A DNA stretch of 10,178 nucleotides from assembly GCA_002391565.1 (NCBI GenBank), contig DGFH01000325.1, forward strand, positions 1 to 10,178. Direction: 5' to 3'. Below the pieces are notes generated by a model. That model was not told where the DNA came from and did not search any database. It saw only the letters and a list, made by a program, of their open reading frames with translations. The translations under genes were made by a program, and so were the position numbers. The DNA comes from Anaerolineales bacterium UBA3905. GTDB lineage: Bacteria > Chloroflexota > Anaerolineae > Caldilineales > Caldilineaceae. Shown in pieces: positions 1 to 6,330 of this stretch. How positions within the stretch are numbered: the first letter of the stretch is position 1; each line of letters starts with the position of its first letter.

Positions 1-3000
1 GTCTGGGATTGGGCAAAGCAGGCGACCGCCAGTGGCCCGCTCTACCTGGGTGAACCAGAGACCACTGCCGTGTGGGTGAATTATCGTTCCCCCACGCCTG
101 GTCAACGCCCGGAAATTTTATTCAACCCGCTCAACGGGCGCTACGCGTGGCCTCTCTTGCGCCCGCATCTGGGGCAACGTCCACCTTATGCGCCCAACAT
201 GCATAGCGGCGCCCCGTGGGCTGGTGAAGTCGCCACCGAGGAGCGCCCGGATGGGATGTGTCCGGCGGATGCGCCCGTGCGCAGCTATCCGATCGTCGCT
301 ATCCAGCAGCCGTTGCAGGTGACGCAACAAAATCAGGATCCGGGCGGCATGCTCTACGTGCTCGCGGAAGAGAAGCGCGCGGTGCAGAGCGGCGCCAAGA
401 AGGCAGAGCCACTGGTGATCCGTTCCAATGTTGGCGACTGCGTCGATATCATTCTGACCAGCGAACTGACCGACGCCCAGGCGCTGCACAACTACTCCAA
501 AGTCAACCTGCACGTACACTTCGTCCAGTTCGACCCGACGGCGTCCGACGGCGTCATCAGTGGCATGGCTTTTGAGCAGTCGGTGCGCCCATACCTGACC
601 GAAGGCGGTACGGCTGCTGCACCGCGCGCCCGCACGCTGCGCGCCCCGGCCACTGCTGGCAGCATCAACATCGTGGTCGATCAGATCAACCGCCTGCGCC
701 CTGGCATCGCCATCGGCATCGGCCTGGGCGAGGGCAACGTGGAGGTGCGCAACATCGTTAGCATCGATCCTGGCACGCGCACAATCACGCTGGATCGCCC
801 GCTGCAGAACACACACCAGGTTGGCGAAGCGGTGGGCACCGAGTTTGTGCGTTACCGCTGGTATTCCGATGTGGATTCGGGAACAGTTTTCTTCCACAGT
901 CACATCACTTTCATCGACTGGTATCACGGTCTGATCGGCGCGCATATTGTCGAGCCAAGCGGTTCGACCTATCACGACCCGCGTACGGGCGCCGAGATTC
1001 GCAGCGGCGCAGTCGCCGACATCTACACAACCGGTGTGGCGGGCGTGACGGAGGCTGGCTTGTTCCCTGGCCCTCAAGATGGCACTGTGCGCGGCTTCCG
1101 CGAGTTCGTTGTCTTTTTCATGGCCGACAATCCTGCTAATCCTCCCAGTGGCGGCGCCATCAACCTGACTGCTGCGCCTTTTATTGAACGTGGGCTTGAC
1201 CCTGGTCGCTACTTCTGTTCTGCAACCAATGGCGACCCCAACACGCCGATCTTCCGCGCTTACCTGGGTGACCCGGTGATCGTGCGCGGCATGAGTGTGG
1301 TGGAAAAAGAGGGCGCGCTGCGCATCAGCGGCCACCGCTTCCGCCAGGAGCGCTTCAGCCTGGAGGGTGATCAAAGCGACGTCTCCGGTCAGGATGTCTC
1401 TGAGCGCTACGACCTGATCCTGGAGAACGGCGCCGGCGGCATCCAACAGCGTCCGGGTGACTATCTCTACTACACAACGATCAAAGAGCAGTTCGTGGAT
1501 GGTGCGTGGGGGCTGCTGCGCGTGCACGACACGGCGCAGCCCGATCTGCGGCCATTGCCTGGCCGCGCACCGGCGCCAGCCGGCGTCGGTTTTCCACAAA
1601 ATATGCAGGCCAACGGCAACCAGGTGCAACCCGCCACCCACCCTGGTGATGTTTGCCCGCTTGGCGCGCCGGTGCGCAGCTACGACGTAGCAATCTTTCG
1701 GCAAGCGATTCCCTACTTCGCACCTTACCCGTCGCCGGAAGAGCCGCCTGCAGCAATCGACGGCGGCGGCATGATCTACGCGCTTGCCGAAGACGAAGCC
1801 GCCATCAAAGCAGGCGCCAAACCGGTGACGCCGCTTGTGCTGCGCGTCAATGCTGGCGAATGTCTGGAAATCACGCTCCGCAACAATCTGGCGGCGCCGG
1901 CAGCTGGCGCGCCACCCGAAGTCGCCTCGCTGCACCTGAGCAAACTGACCTACGACCCGCAAGGTTCGTACGGCGCCGCCGTTGGCTGGAATCGCGATTC
2001 GACGGTCGCACCCGGTCAACGTCGCCTCTACCGCTTCTATGCGGATCGTGAACTGGGCACTGCGCTCATGTACAACCTGGCGAATCCGCATCAGGTTGCA
2101 CGCGGGGCTTTCGGCGCCGTCATCGTTGAACCGCCTGATGCGATTTACCGCAATCCGGTCGATGGCACGGAGGTCAGGTCGGGCGTCGTTGCCGACATCC
2201 TGAGCGCCAGCGGTAGCTTCCGCGAGTATGTCGCGCTGTTACAGGATGAAGATGACGTTATCGGCCAAAATGAGATGCCCTATCCGATCCAGGTCAAGGG
2301 TTTCACTGGCATGAACTATCGCGCCGACCCATGGGATAGCCGTCTGTTGACTGACCCGAACCCGGCGACCGTCTTTGCGACCAATGCCTTTCACGGCGAT
2401 CCTGCCAATCTCTTCCAGGCCTACAGCGGCGATCCGGTGGTGATCCGGTTGGGCAAACCGTGGGGTACGCAGGGACAGACCTTCGCCGTCGAAGGGCACC
2501 GCTGGCCGCTAGAGCCAAACATGCGCGACGCCAACCTGATCGGCGTCAAGTCGATCCGCGCCGGCGAGACCTTCGAGTTGAAGCTGGCTGGCGGCGCAGG
2601 CGGCGAGACCGGCGCCAGCGGCGACTACCTCTTTGGCGATATGCGCTATGCCTTCCGCGAGGCTGGCATTTGGGGCATCATGCGCGTCCACGCAACGCCG
2701 CAGCCCAACCTGCTGGCGCTGCCTACGAACGGCGCCATGCTCACAATGATGATGTGGCCGGAGGCGGAAGGCGGCTACGCGAATCGCCCGCTGACTTATT
2801 ATTACCAGATTGCCAACACCGGCGGCGATGCGTTTGCCAACGTCCGCATCCAGGACGACATCTGCACAGCGGTTCAGTTGATCGATGGCGACCTCGACGC
2901 CAACCAGATGTTGGATGCAGGTGAAGTGTGGGATTACGCCTGCCAGGCTGTGCTGGACAAAGACACAACTAACACAGCGCGCGTGACAGCGCAAGATGCT

Positions 3001-5961
3001 CGGGGCGCCTGGGTGACGCTCAGCAAGCGCAGTTGGGTCAATATCATCGACCCGCATTTAACCGTCGTCCAGCGCGCCAGCAGCAACACCGTGGGCGTCG
3101 GCGCCTCCGTCACCTTCACCTACGAAGTGCGCTCGCATCAGGGCAACGATCCGTTGGCCGCCGTCACCGTCGCCGACGACCAGTGCACCGACGTGCAATA
3201 TGTCAATGGCGACGCCAACGCGGATGGCGTGCTCGATCTGAATGAAACCTGGCGCTTCACCTGCTCAACAGTGGTCGCGGGCGATATCACCAGTGCGGCG
3301 ACGGCGCAGGGCATCGACTCCTACGGCGAAACAGTGACGGGGGCGACGAGCGTCTTTGTCCATGCCCTGGTTCCTGGCCTCCAGGTGGCGGTGACGCCGA
3401 GCCTGAACACCGCTGCCATCGGCGCCAACATTGCCTACGCCTACCGCGTCACCAACAGCGGTGAAACCCCGTTAACCGGTGTGCAGGTGTACGACAGTCG
3501 CCTGGGTGCGGTGGCGCTCAGCAAAGTCAACCTGGCGCCCGGCGAAGTGGCGCAAGGCGCAGCGGCCTACACCGTTGGTGAGAATGATCTGCCCGGCCCG
3601 CTGGCGCAGTCGGTGTTGGCTTCGGCCAACTCAGCCGTGGCGCCGAATACGCCGATCAGCGCCACGGCAGGTGCATCCGTTGCCGTCAGCGGGCAGCCGG
3701 CTGTCGCCATAACGGTGCAGCCTTCGACCGATGCCGCACGCCCTGGCGATGCTGTGACCTATACCTACATCGCCCAGAACACTGGCGATGTAACGCTTGC
3801 CAACGTCACGTTGCATGACAGCCGCCTGGGCGTGTTGACGTTGAGCAGCACCGCTCTGCAGCCTGGTGGTGTGGCCGTGGCTTCCGCTGTCTACACGGTT
3901 ACGGCTGCCAATCTACCCGGCCCGCTGACCAACCGCGCCACAGTGAGGGCAACGGCGGTCGGCGTCAATCTGTCGATCAGCGCCACCGCTGCCAGCGCTG
4001 TCACGCTCAACTATCGTGCAGAACTGGATATTGCCAGCAGCGTGAGACCGCAGCCGGCAAGTGTGGGTGAGTTGGTCAACTATGTCTACACGGTCACGAA
4101 CACCGGCGAGGTTGCCCTCTATGGGTTGACGGCCAGCGATACACGCCTCGGCTTCCTCACCCTGAGCAAGAGCCAGTTGGCGCCCGGTGAATCCGCTACG
4201 GCGCAGGGGACGACGCCTATCGTGGCGGGCGACCTGCCCGGCCCGCTGCTCAACACACTGACGGTGAAAGGCAGACCCGCACCGGAATTGCCGGAGATCG
4301 TCATCAAGGCTGCCAATTCGCTGGCGCTGGTTGACAATGCCGACATCGTTCTGGTGCAGAGTGTAAATAAGCTGGTGGCAAAGCCAGGCGAGACTGTTGT
4401 CTTTAGCTACAAAGTGCAGAACGTGGGCGCCATGATGCTTGACAATGTCACGCTCAATCACGACCTCCCCACGCCGCAGCCGCGCGCGCCGCTGTCGCTG
4501 GCGCCGGGCAAGAGCATCAGCGGTGCGATCACCTATGTGGTCAAGGAGTCGGACGTGCTGACGCCGATCGTGAATCAGATGGAAGTGAAGGCGACGGTGC
4601 GTAGCAACGGTGCGCAGCTCACTGCCGCCGACGCTGACATGGTCTTCGTGGTGGCGACGCCGCGTATACAGGCCAGCGTCCATACCAACGCACCGGTGGC
4701 GGCGGTTGGAGAGCGCGTCCGGTTCACGCTGGTGGTCGAAAACATCGGAGACCTCACAATCCGGGGGCTGACTGTGGCGTCAGGCTCGTTGGGTGCGATC
4801 ACGTTGGGCGCCACAACGCTGGCGCCCGGACAACGCACCGAAGGCGTGTTGGAAGTGGCGATCACCGAGACGCAGCTACCCGGCCCGCTGGCGGCGGCGT
4901 TCCAGGTGCGCGGTGAGGCGAATATCACCGGTGTGGCGGTTCAGGCGGCGGCTTCTGGCGCGGTGGCGCTTGTCAGCAACCCCAAACTGAGCATCGTCAG
5001 TACGGCCAGCCGCACCACCGCCACCATCGGTGAGACAGTGGCCTACAGGCACATTCTGACCAACGCCGGCGACGTGACGCTGGAATTGGTGAACGTGACG
5101 GACAATCAAAACCCGGCGTACGCGCCAACGCAGACAGTGTTGGCGCCTGGACAGAGCATCGAGGTGGCAGGCAGTCGCACCATCGGTGAGCAAGACCTGC
5201 CCGGCCCACTGGTCGCCGCACTCACGGCGACGGCGCGCCCCGTGCACGGCGTCGGGCTGGCGACCGCAACAGGCGCCAGCCGCACGCCGCTGACAAGCAA
5301 CGCTGCTATCGATGTAATCCAACAACCCAGCCTGGCGCAGGTCAACGTCGGTGAGGAGCTCGAGTATCAGTTCACACTGCGCAATGTCGGCAACGTAACC
5401 CTGTACAATGTTCAGTTGGTCGATAGCAAATTGGGCGCGATTCCTCTCGATGGCAGTACGCTGGCGCCGGGCGCCCGCCTGACCAAACGCGTGAGCTACC
5501 GCGTGCAGCCGCAGGACATGGGTGCACCGCTGGGGCTGCGCAGCACGGCGACCGCCGACACTGCGCTGGGGGTGAGGGTAAGCGACGCCGACGCCAGCGC
5601 CGTTGAGGTGACCAGCTCGTCGCTCACACTACGCCATCGCGTGCATGGCGCCAGCAACGCCGTCGTTGCGTTCAACTTCCGCCTCAATACAACGGACTTC
5701 ACGTTGCCAGCGGACAACTATGCCATCTTTGAGTGGCTGACGCCAGGTGAGTACAAACTGCAAGCGCAGCAGCGCAACTGGCGCTTCCTGGAAGTGCAAT
5801 GCGAAGGTCAGCCGCCGCTGGATGCGCGTAACGGCGTGACGCTGACGATTCAGCGTGGACAAAGCCTGGTCTGCACACTTGTGAGCGAAGCGCCGACTGC
5901 CACCGTGCCCAGTGGCGATAGCGCGCACCTGGTGTTCATGCCGCTCATCAGCCGCAGGTAA
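1..5961 (+). CDS. Giant secreted multicopper-oxidase-like protein with nine Ig-like repeats (5' partial)
   Basis: The frame is open from base 1 to the TAA at 5959-5961 (1986 codons visible). The GTG at 70 is not a credible start: the codons before it read on in the same style, it has no ribosome-binding site, and no signal peptide follows. The gene therefore begins upstream. Order of parts: end of an upstream cupredoxin region (about 1-258, with NGRYAWPLL and HSGAPW motifs); cupredoxin module A (259-1563); cupredoxin module B (1654-2733); nine Ig-like repeats (2734-5619); a prealbumin-like domain and basic tail (5620-5958). Multicopper oxidases couple one-electron oxidation of a substrate to reduction of O2 to water. 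Here only half of the trinuclear copper ligands are visible (HVH 511-519, HSH 895-903), and there is no HCH type 1 site, so the rest must lie upstream or the protein is not a complete oxidase. The repeats and tail argue for export. Family call is confident; activity and substrate are unknown. Confidence 0.93.
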   Translation, partial: VWDWAKQATASGPLYLGEPETTAVWVNYRSPTPGQRPEILFNPLNGRYAWPLLRPHLGQRPPYAPNMHSGAPWAGEVATEERPDGMCPADAPVRSYPIVAIQQPLQVTQQNQDPGGMLYVLAEEKRAVQSGAKKAEPLVIRSNVGDCVDIILTSELTDAQALHNYSKVNLHVHFVQFDPTASDGVISGMAFEQSVRPYLTEGGTAAAPRARTLRAPATAGSINIVVDQINRLRPGIAIGIGLGEGNVEVRNIVSIDPGTRTITLDRPLQNTHQVGEAVGTEFVRYRWYSDVDSGTVFFHSHITFIDWYHGLIGAHIVEPSGSTYHDPRTGAEIRSGAVADIYTTGVAGVTEAGLFPGPQDGTVRGFREFVVFFMADNPANPPSGGAINLTAAPFIERGLDPGRYFCSATNGDPNTPIFRAYLGDPVIVRGMSVVEKEGALRISGHRFRQERFSLEGDQSDVSGQDVSERYDLILENGAGGIQQRPGDYLYYTTIKEQFVDGAWGLLRVHDTAQPDLRPLPGRAPAPAGVGFPQNMQANGNQVQPATHPGDVCPLGAPVRSYDVAIFRQAIPYFAPYPSPEEPPAAIDGGGMIYALAEDEAAIKAGAKPVTPLVLRVNAGECLEITLRNNLAAPAAGAPPEVASLHLSKLTYDPQGSYGAAVGWNRDSTVAPGQRRLYRFYADRELGTALMYNLANPHQVARGAFGAVIVEPPDAIYRNPVDGTEVRSGVVADILSASGSFREYVALLQDEDDVIGQNEMPYPIQVKGFTGMNYRADPWDSRLLTDPNPATVFATNAFHGDPANLFQAYSGDPVVIRLGKPWGTQGQTFAVEGHRWPLEPNMRDANLIGVKSIRAGETFELKLAGGAGGETGASGDYLFGDMRYAFREAGIWGIMRVHATPQPNLLALPTNGAMLTMMMWPEAEGGYANRPLTYYYQIANTGGDAFANVRIQDDICTAVQLIDGDLDANQMLDAGEVWDYACQAVLDKDTTNTARVTAQDARGAWVTLSKRSWVNIIDPHLTVVQRASSNTVGVGASVTFTYEVRSHQGNDPLAAVTVADDQCTDVQYVNGDANADGVLDLNETWRFTCSTVVAGDITSAATAQGIDSYGETVTGATSVFVHALVPGLQVAVTPSLNTAAIGANIAYAYRVTNSGETPLTGVQVYDSRLGAVALSKVNLAPGEVAQGAAAYTVGENDLPGPLAQSVLASANSAVAPNTPISATAGASVAVSGQPAVAITVQPSTDAARPGDAVTYTYIAQNTGDVTLANVTLHDSRLGVLTLSSTALQPGGVAVASAVYTVTAANLPGPLTNRATVRATAVGVNLSISATAASAVTLNYRAELDIASSVRPQPASVGELVNYVYTVTNTGEVALYGLTASDTRLGFLTLSKSQLAPGESATAQGTTPIVAGDLPGPLLNTLTVKGRPAPELPEIVIKAANSLALVDNADIVLVQSVNKLVAKPGETVVFSYKVQNVGAMMLDNVTLNHDLPTPQPRAPLSLAPGKSISGAITYVVKESDVLTPIVNQMEVKATVRSNGAQLTAADADMVFVVATPRIQASVHTNAPVAAVGERVRFTLVVENIGDLTIRGLTVASGSLGAITLGATTLAPGQRTEGVLEVAITETQLPGPLAAAFQVRGEANITGVAVQAAASGAVALVSNPKLSIVSTASRTTATIGETVAYRHILTNAGDVTLELVNVTDNQNPAYAPTQTVLAPGQSIEVAGSRTIGEQDLPGPLVAALTATARPVHGVGLATATGASRTPLTSNAAIDVIQQPSLAQVNVGEELEYQFTLRNVGNVTLYNVQLVDSKLGAIPLDGSTLAPGARLTKRVSYRVQPQDMGAPLGLRSTATADTALGVRVSDADASAVEVTSSSLTLRHRVHGASNAVVAFNFRLNTTDFTLPADNYAIFEWLTPGEYKLQAQQRNWRFLEVQCEGQPPLDARNGVTLTIQRGQSLVCTLVSEAPTATVPSGDSAHLVFMPLISRR
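259..1563 (+). other. Cupredoxin module A of the first gene, with His-x-His copper motifs
   Basis: This part encodes a multi-domain cupredoxin unit. It opens with CPADAPVRSY (Cys at 259) and has a second Cys in the GDC motif at 439, a likely disulfide pair. The motif LHVHFVQFDP puts HxH at 511-519, and GTVFFHSH puts HSH at 895-903, followed by HGLIGAHIVEP (His at 925). These match the two N-terminal copper motifs of multicopper oxidases (HWHG and HSH), which supply type 2 and type 3 copper ligands. The later sub-domain contains GDPVIVRG and GHRFRQERF, where canonical enzymes have HPFHLHGH, and GDYLYYTTIKEQ, where they have the HCHxxxH motif; neither canonical set of ligands is kept. The unit ends with GAWGLLRVHD. 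Assignment rests on recalled motifs, not an alignment. Confidence 0.82.
598..846 (+). other. Beta-rich segment inserted between the two copper motifs of module A
   Basis: Module A has about 125 residues between its HxH and HSH motifs, while the same interval in module B (1933 to 2071) is about 46. The extra stretch carries alternating hydrophobic and Gly patterns: INIVVDQINRLRPG, IAIGIGLGEG, VEVRNIVSIDPGTRTITL, PLQNTHQVGEAVG. This resembles the small all-beta segments of the 'I.V....F..G..I.IG.G..E...V..I......TL..PL...H..G..V' type that occur in many exported proteins. It probably folds as a small barrel on a loop beside the trinuclear copper site. I cannot name a Pfam family for it. Confidence 0.6.
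1654..2733 (+). other. Cupredoxin module B of the first gene, a degenerate copy of module A
   Basis: Module B repeats the landmarks of module A in the same order: CPLGAPVRSY (Cys 1654) for CPADAPVRSY; GGGMIYALAED for GGMLYVLAEE; a GEC motif (Cys 1861) for GDC; GAVIVEPPDAIYRNP for GAHIVEPSGSTYHDP; GTEVRSGVVADI for GAEIRSGAVADI; FREYVALLQD for FREFVVFFMAD; GDPVVIR and EGHRWPLEP for GDPVIVR and SGHRFRQER; and GIWGIMRVHATPQPNL for GAWGLLRVHDTAQPDL. The copper motifs are lost: HVH has become HLS (1933-1941) and HSH has become YNL (2071-2079). It also lacks the beta-rich insert of module A. The unit is an internal duplication that most likely keeps a structural or binding role without a copper cluster of its own. 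Confidence 0.8.
2734..5619 (+). repeat. Nine tandem Ig-like (DUF11-like) protein repeats with a 321-base period
   Basis: Approximate unit starts are 2734, 3055, 3370, 3694, 4015, 4336, 4657, 4978 and 5299. Units 1 and 2 are of one kind: two Cys plus an acidic loop like a calcium site (DGDLDANQMLDAGE in unit 1; GDANADGVLDLNE in unit 2). Units 3-9 are of another kind, with the landmarks (V/I/P)G(E/D), N(T/S/V)G, LAPG and LPGPL. LPGPL is exact in units 3, 4, 5, 7 and 8, and altered in unit 6 (VLTPI) and unit 9 (MGAPL). The anchor Asn of NTG falls at 3454, 3778, 4099, 4420, 4741, 5062 and 5383: one step of 324, then five steps of exactly 321. The repeats are diverged in protein sequence, so this is an old array. 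The likely role is an extracellular stalk or adhesive rod holding the cupredoxin part away from the envelope. Confidence 0.9.
5620..5958 (+). other. Prealbumin/SpaA-like C-terminal domain and FMPLISRR tail
   Basis: After the last repeat the protein changes character: NAVVAFNFRLNTTDFTL, then FEWLTPGEYKLQ, a Trp-rich turn (RNWRFLEVQC), and a final strand QRGQSLVCTL. The pattern F..L.PG.Y.L ... W....C ... G....CT is that of prealbumin-like (SpaA/Cna-B-type) modules, with a possible disulfide between the two Cys. A short Thr/Pro/Ser-rich linker follows, and the protein ends in HLVFMPLISRR. As I recall, many exported Chloroflexota proteins end in a similar hydrophobic-then-basic tail of the (Y/F)xPL(I/V)xR kind. 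Whether it is a sorting signal is not established here. Confidence 0.6.
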
Positions 5962-5989
5962 CGACCAGCGCAGCGCTCCTCTTGCAAAC

Positions 5990-6026
5990 GCAGAGGGCGA
6001 TCGGCAGTTTGTCGATCGTCCTCTGC
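5990..6026 (+). terminator. Hairpin just after the first gene, probable transcription terminator
   Basis: The arms GCAGAGGGCGATCG (5990-6003) and CGATCGTCCTCTGC (6013-6026) pair over 14 bases with a single G-U wobble, around a 9-base loop. The hairpin starts 28 bases after the stop codon, where a terminator is expected. It is followed by a C-rich stretch and not by a run of T, so it is not a textbook intrinsic terminator. It could also protect the 3' end of the mRNA, or act in both directions. Confidence 0.62.
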
Positions 6027-6316
6027 CCCTTCCGCCCCCTGCATCTCGCTGCCTCCTCCGCTTTGGCTGCAAACCCGTGTGATGTACAGGTTTATTTCGG
6101 CGTCATGTCTGGAGCAAATTCCGTGCGTTGCATTGCTCAACCAGGGCTGCGTCGCCAGAATGCGTTGTCCGGTGCGACGCACGCGCCCCAAATTGAAATT
6201 TTCCCTGATGCGACCGCTGGTTGACGCCACTATCGCGATAAGTTTGAAACGCAATTGTGAGATCCGTGTGACATCTGGCGCGCATACTGAGAGCCATCGC
6301 CGCTGAAGTTTCTTGT

Positions 6317-6328
6317 GAGGTGAGGTGG
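6317..6328 (+). promoter_or_regulatory. Ribosome-binding site of the second gene
   Basis: GAGGTGAGGTGG precedes the ATG at 6331. The first GAGGTG (6317-6322) leaves 8 bases to the start codon, an ideal spacing; the second copy is too close to be the main site. This decides the start against the in-frame GTG at 6385, which would give a more typical 29-residue signal peptide but has no comparable site before it. Confidence 0.8.
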
Positions 6329-6330
6329 AA

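Larger units (their letters stand above)
5962..6330. other. Intergenic region of 369 bases
   Basis: Apart from the hairpin at 5990-6026 and the ribosome-binding site at 6317-6328, little is recognisable. A TTGACG at 6221-6226 could be a -35 element, but no TATAAT-like hexamer lies 16-18 bases downstream of it. The perfect 10-base palindrome TATCGCGATA at 6231-6240 follows it closely and could be an operator half, but it is short. No tRNA, riboswitch or short gene with a ribosome-binding site is visible on either strand. The length of the gap and the hairpin suggest that the second gene has its own promoter in this region. Confidence 0.6.

Noticed and set aside
70..72. GTG as the start codon of the first gene
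   Set aside because: The frame is open back to base 1, no Shine-Dalgarno sequence precedes the GTG, and no signal peptide follows it although the protein looks exported.
118..2091. Long open frame of 657 codons on the minus strand
   Set aside because: It lies fully antisense to the cupredoxin modules, whose landmarks are clear on the + strand. Its product is rich in Arg, His, Asp and Ala with no domain pattern, as expected of an antisense frame in GC-rich coding DNA.
3913..4683. Minus-strand open frame of 256 codons
   Set aside because: It is antisense to repeats 4-7 of the first gene, with low-complexity Arg/His/Asp-rich content and no recognisable motif.
3370..5619. Tandem repeats as a CRISPR array or a DNA-level satellite
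   Set aside because: The period is 321 bases, the units are diverged in nucleotide sequence, and the frame stays open throughout, so these are protein repeats.
6251..6263. GCAATTGTGAGAT, resembling part of a lac operator
   Set aside because: The similarity is a short one-sided match with no second half, in an unrelated organism and gene context.
5982..6306. Small + strand open frames in the intergenic region (5982-6224 and 6079-6306)
   Set aside because: The first starts with TTG inside the terminator-like hairpin; the second has no ribosome-binding site. Neither product resembles a known protein, and the compositions are Arg-rich as in chance frames.
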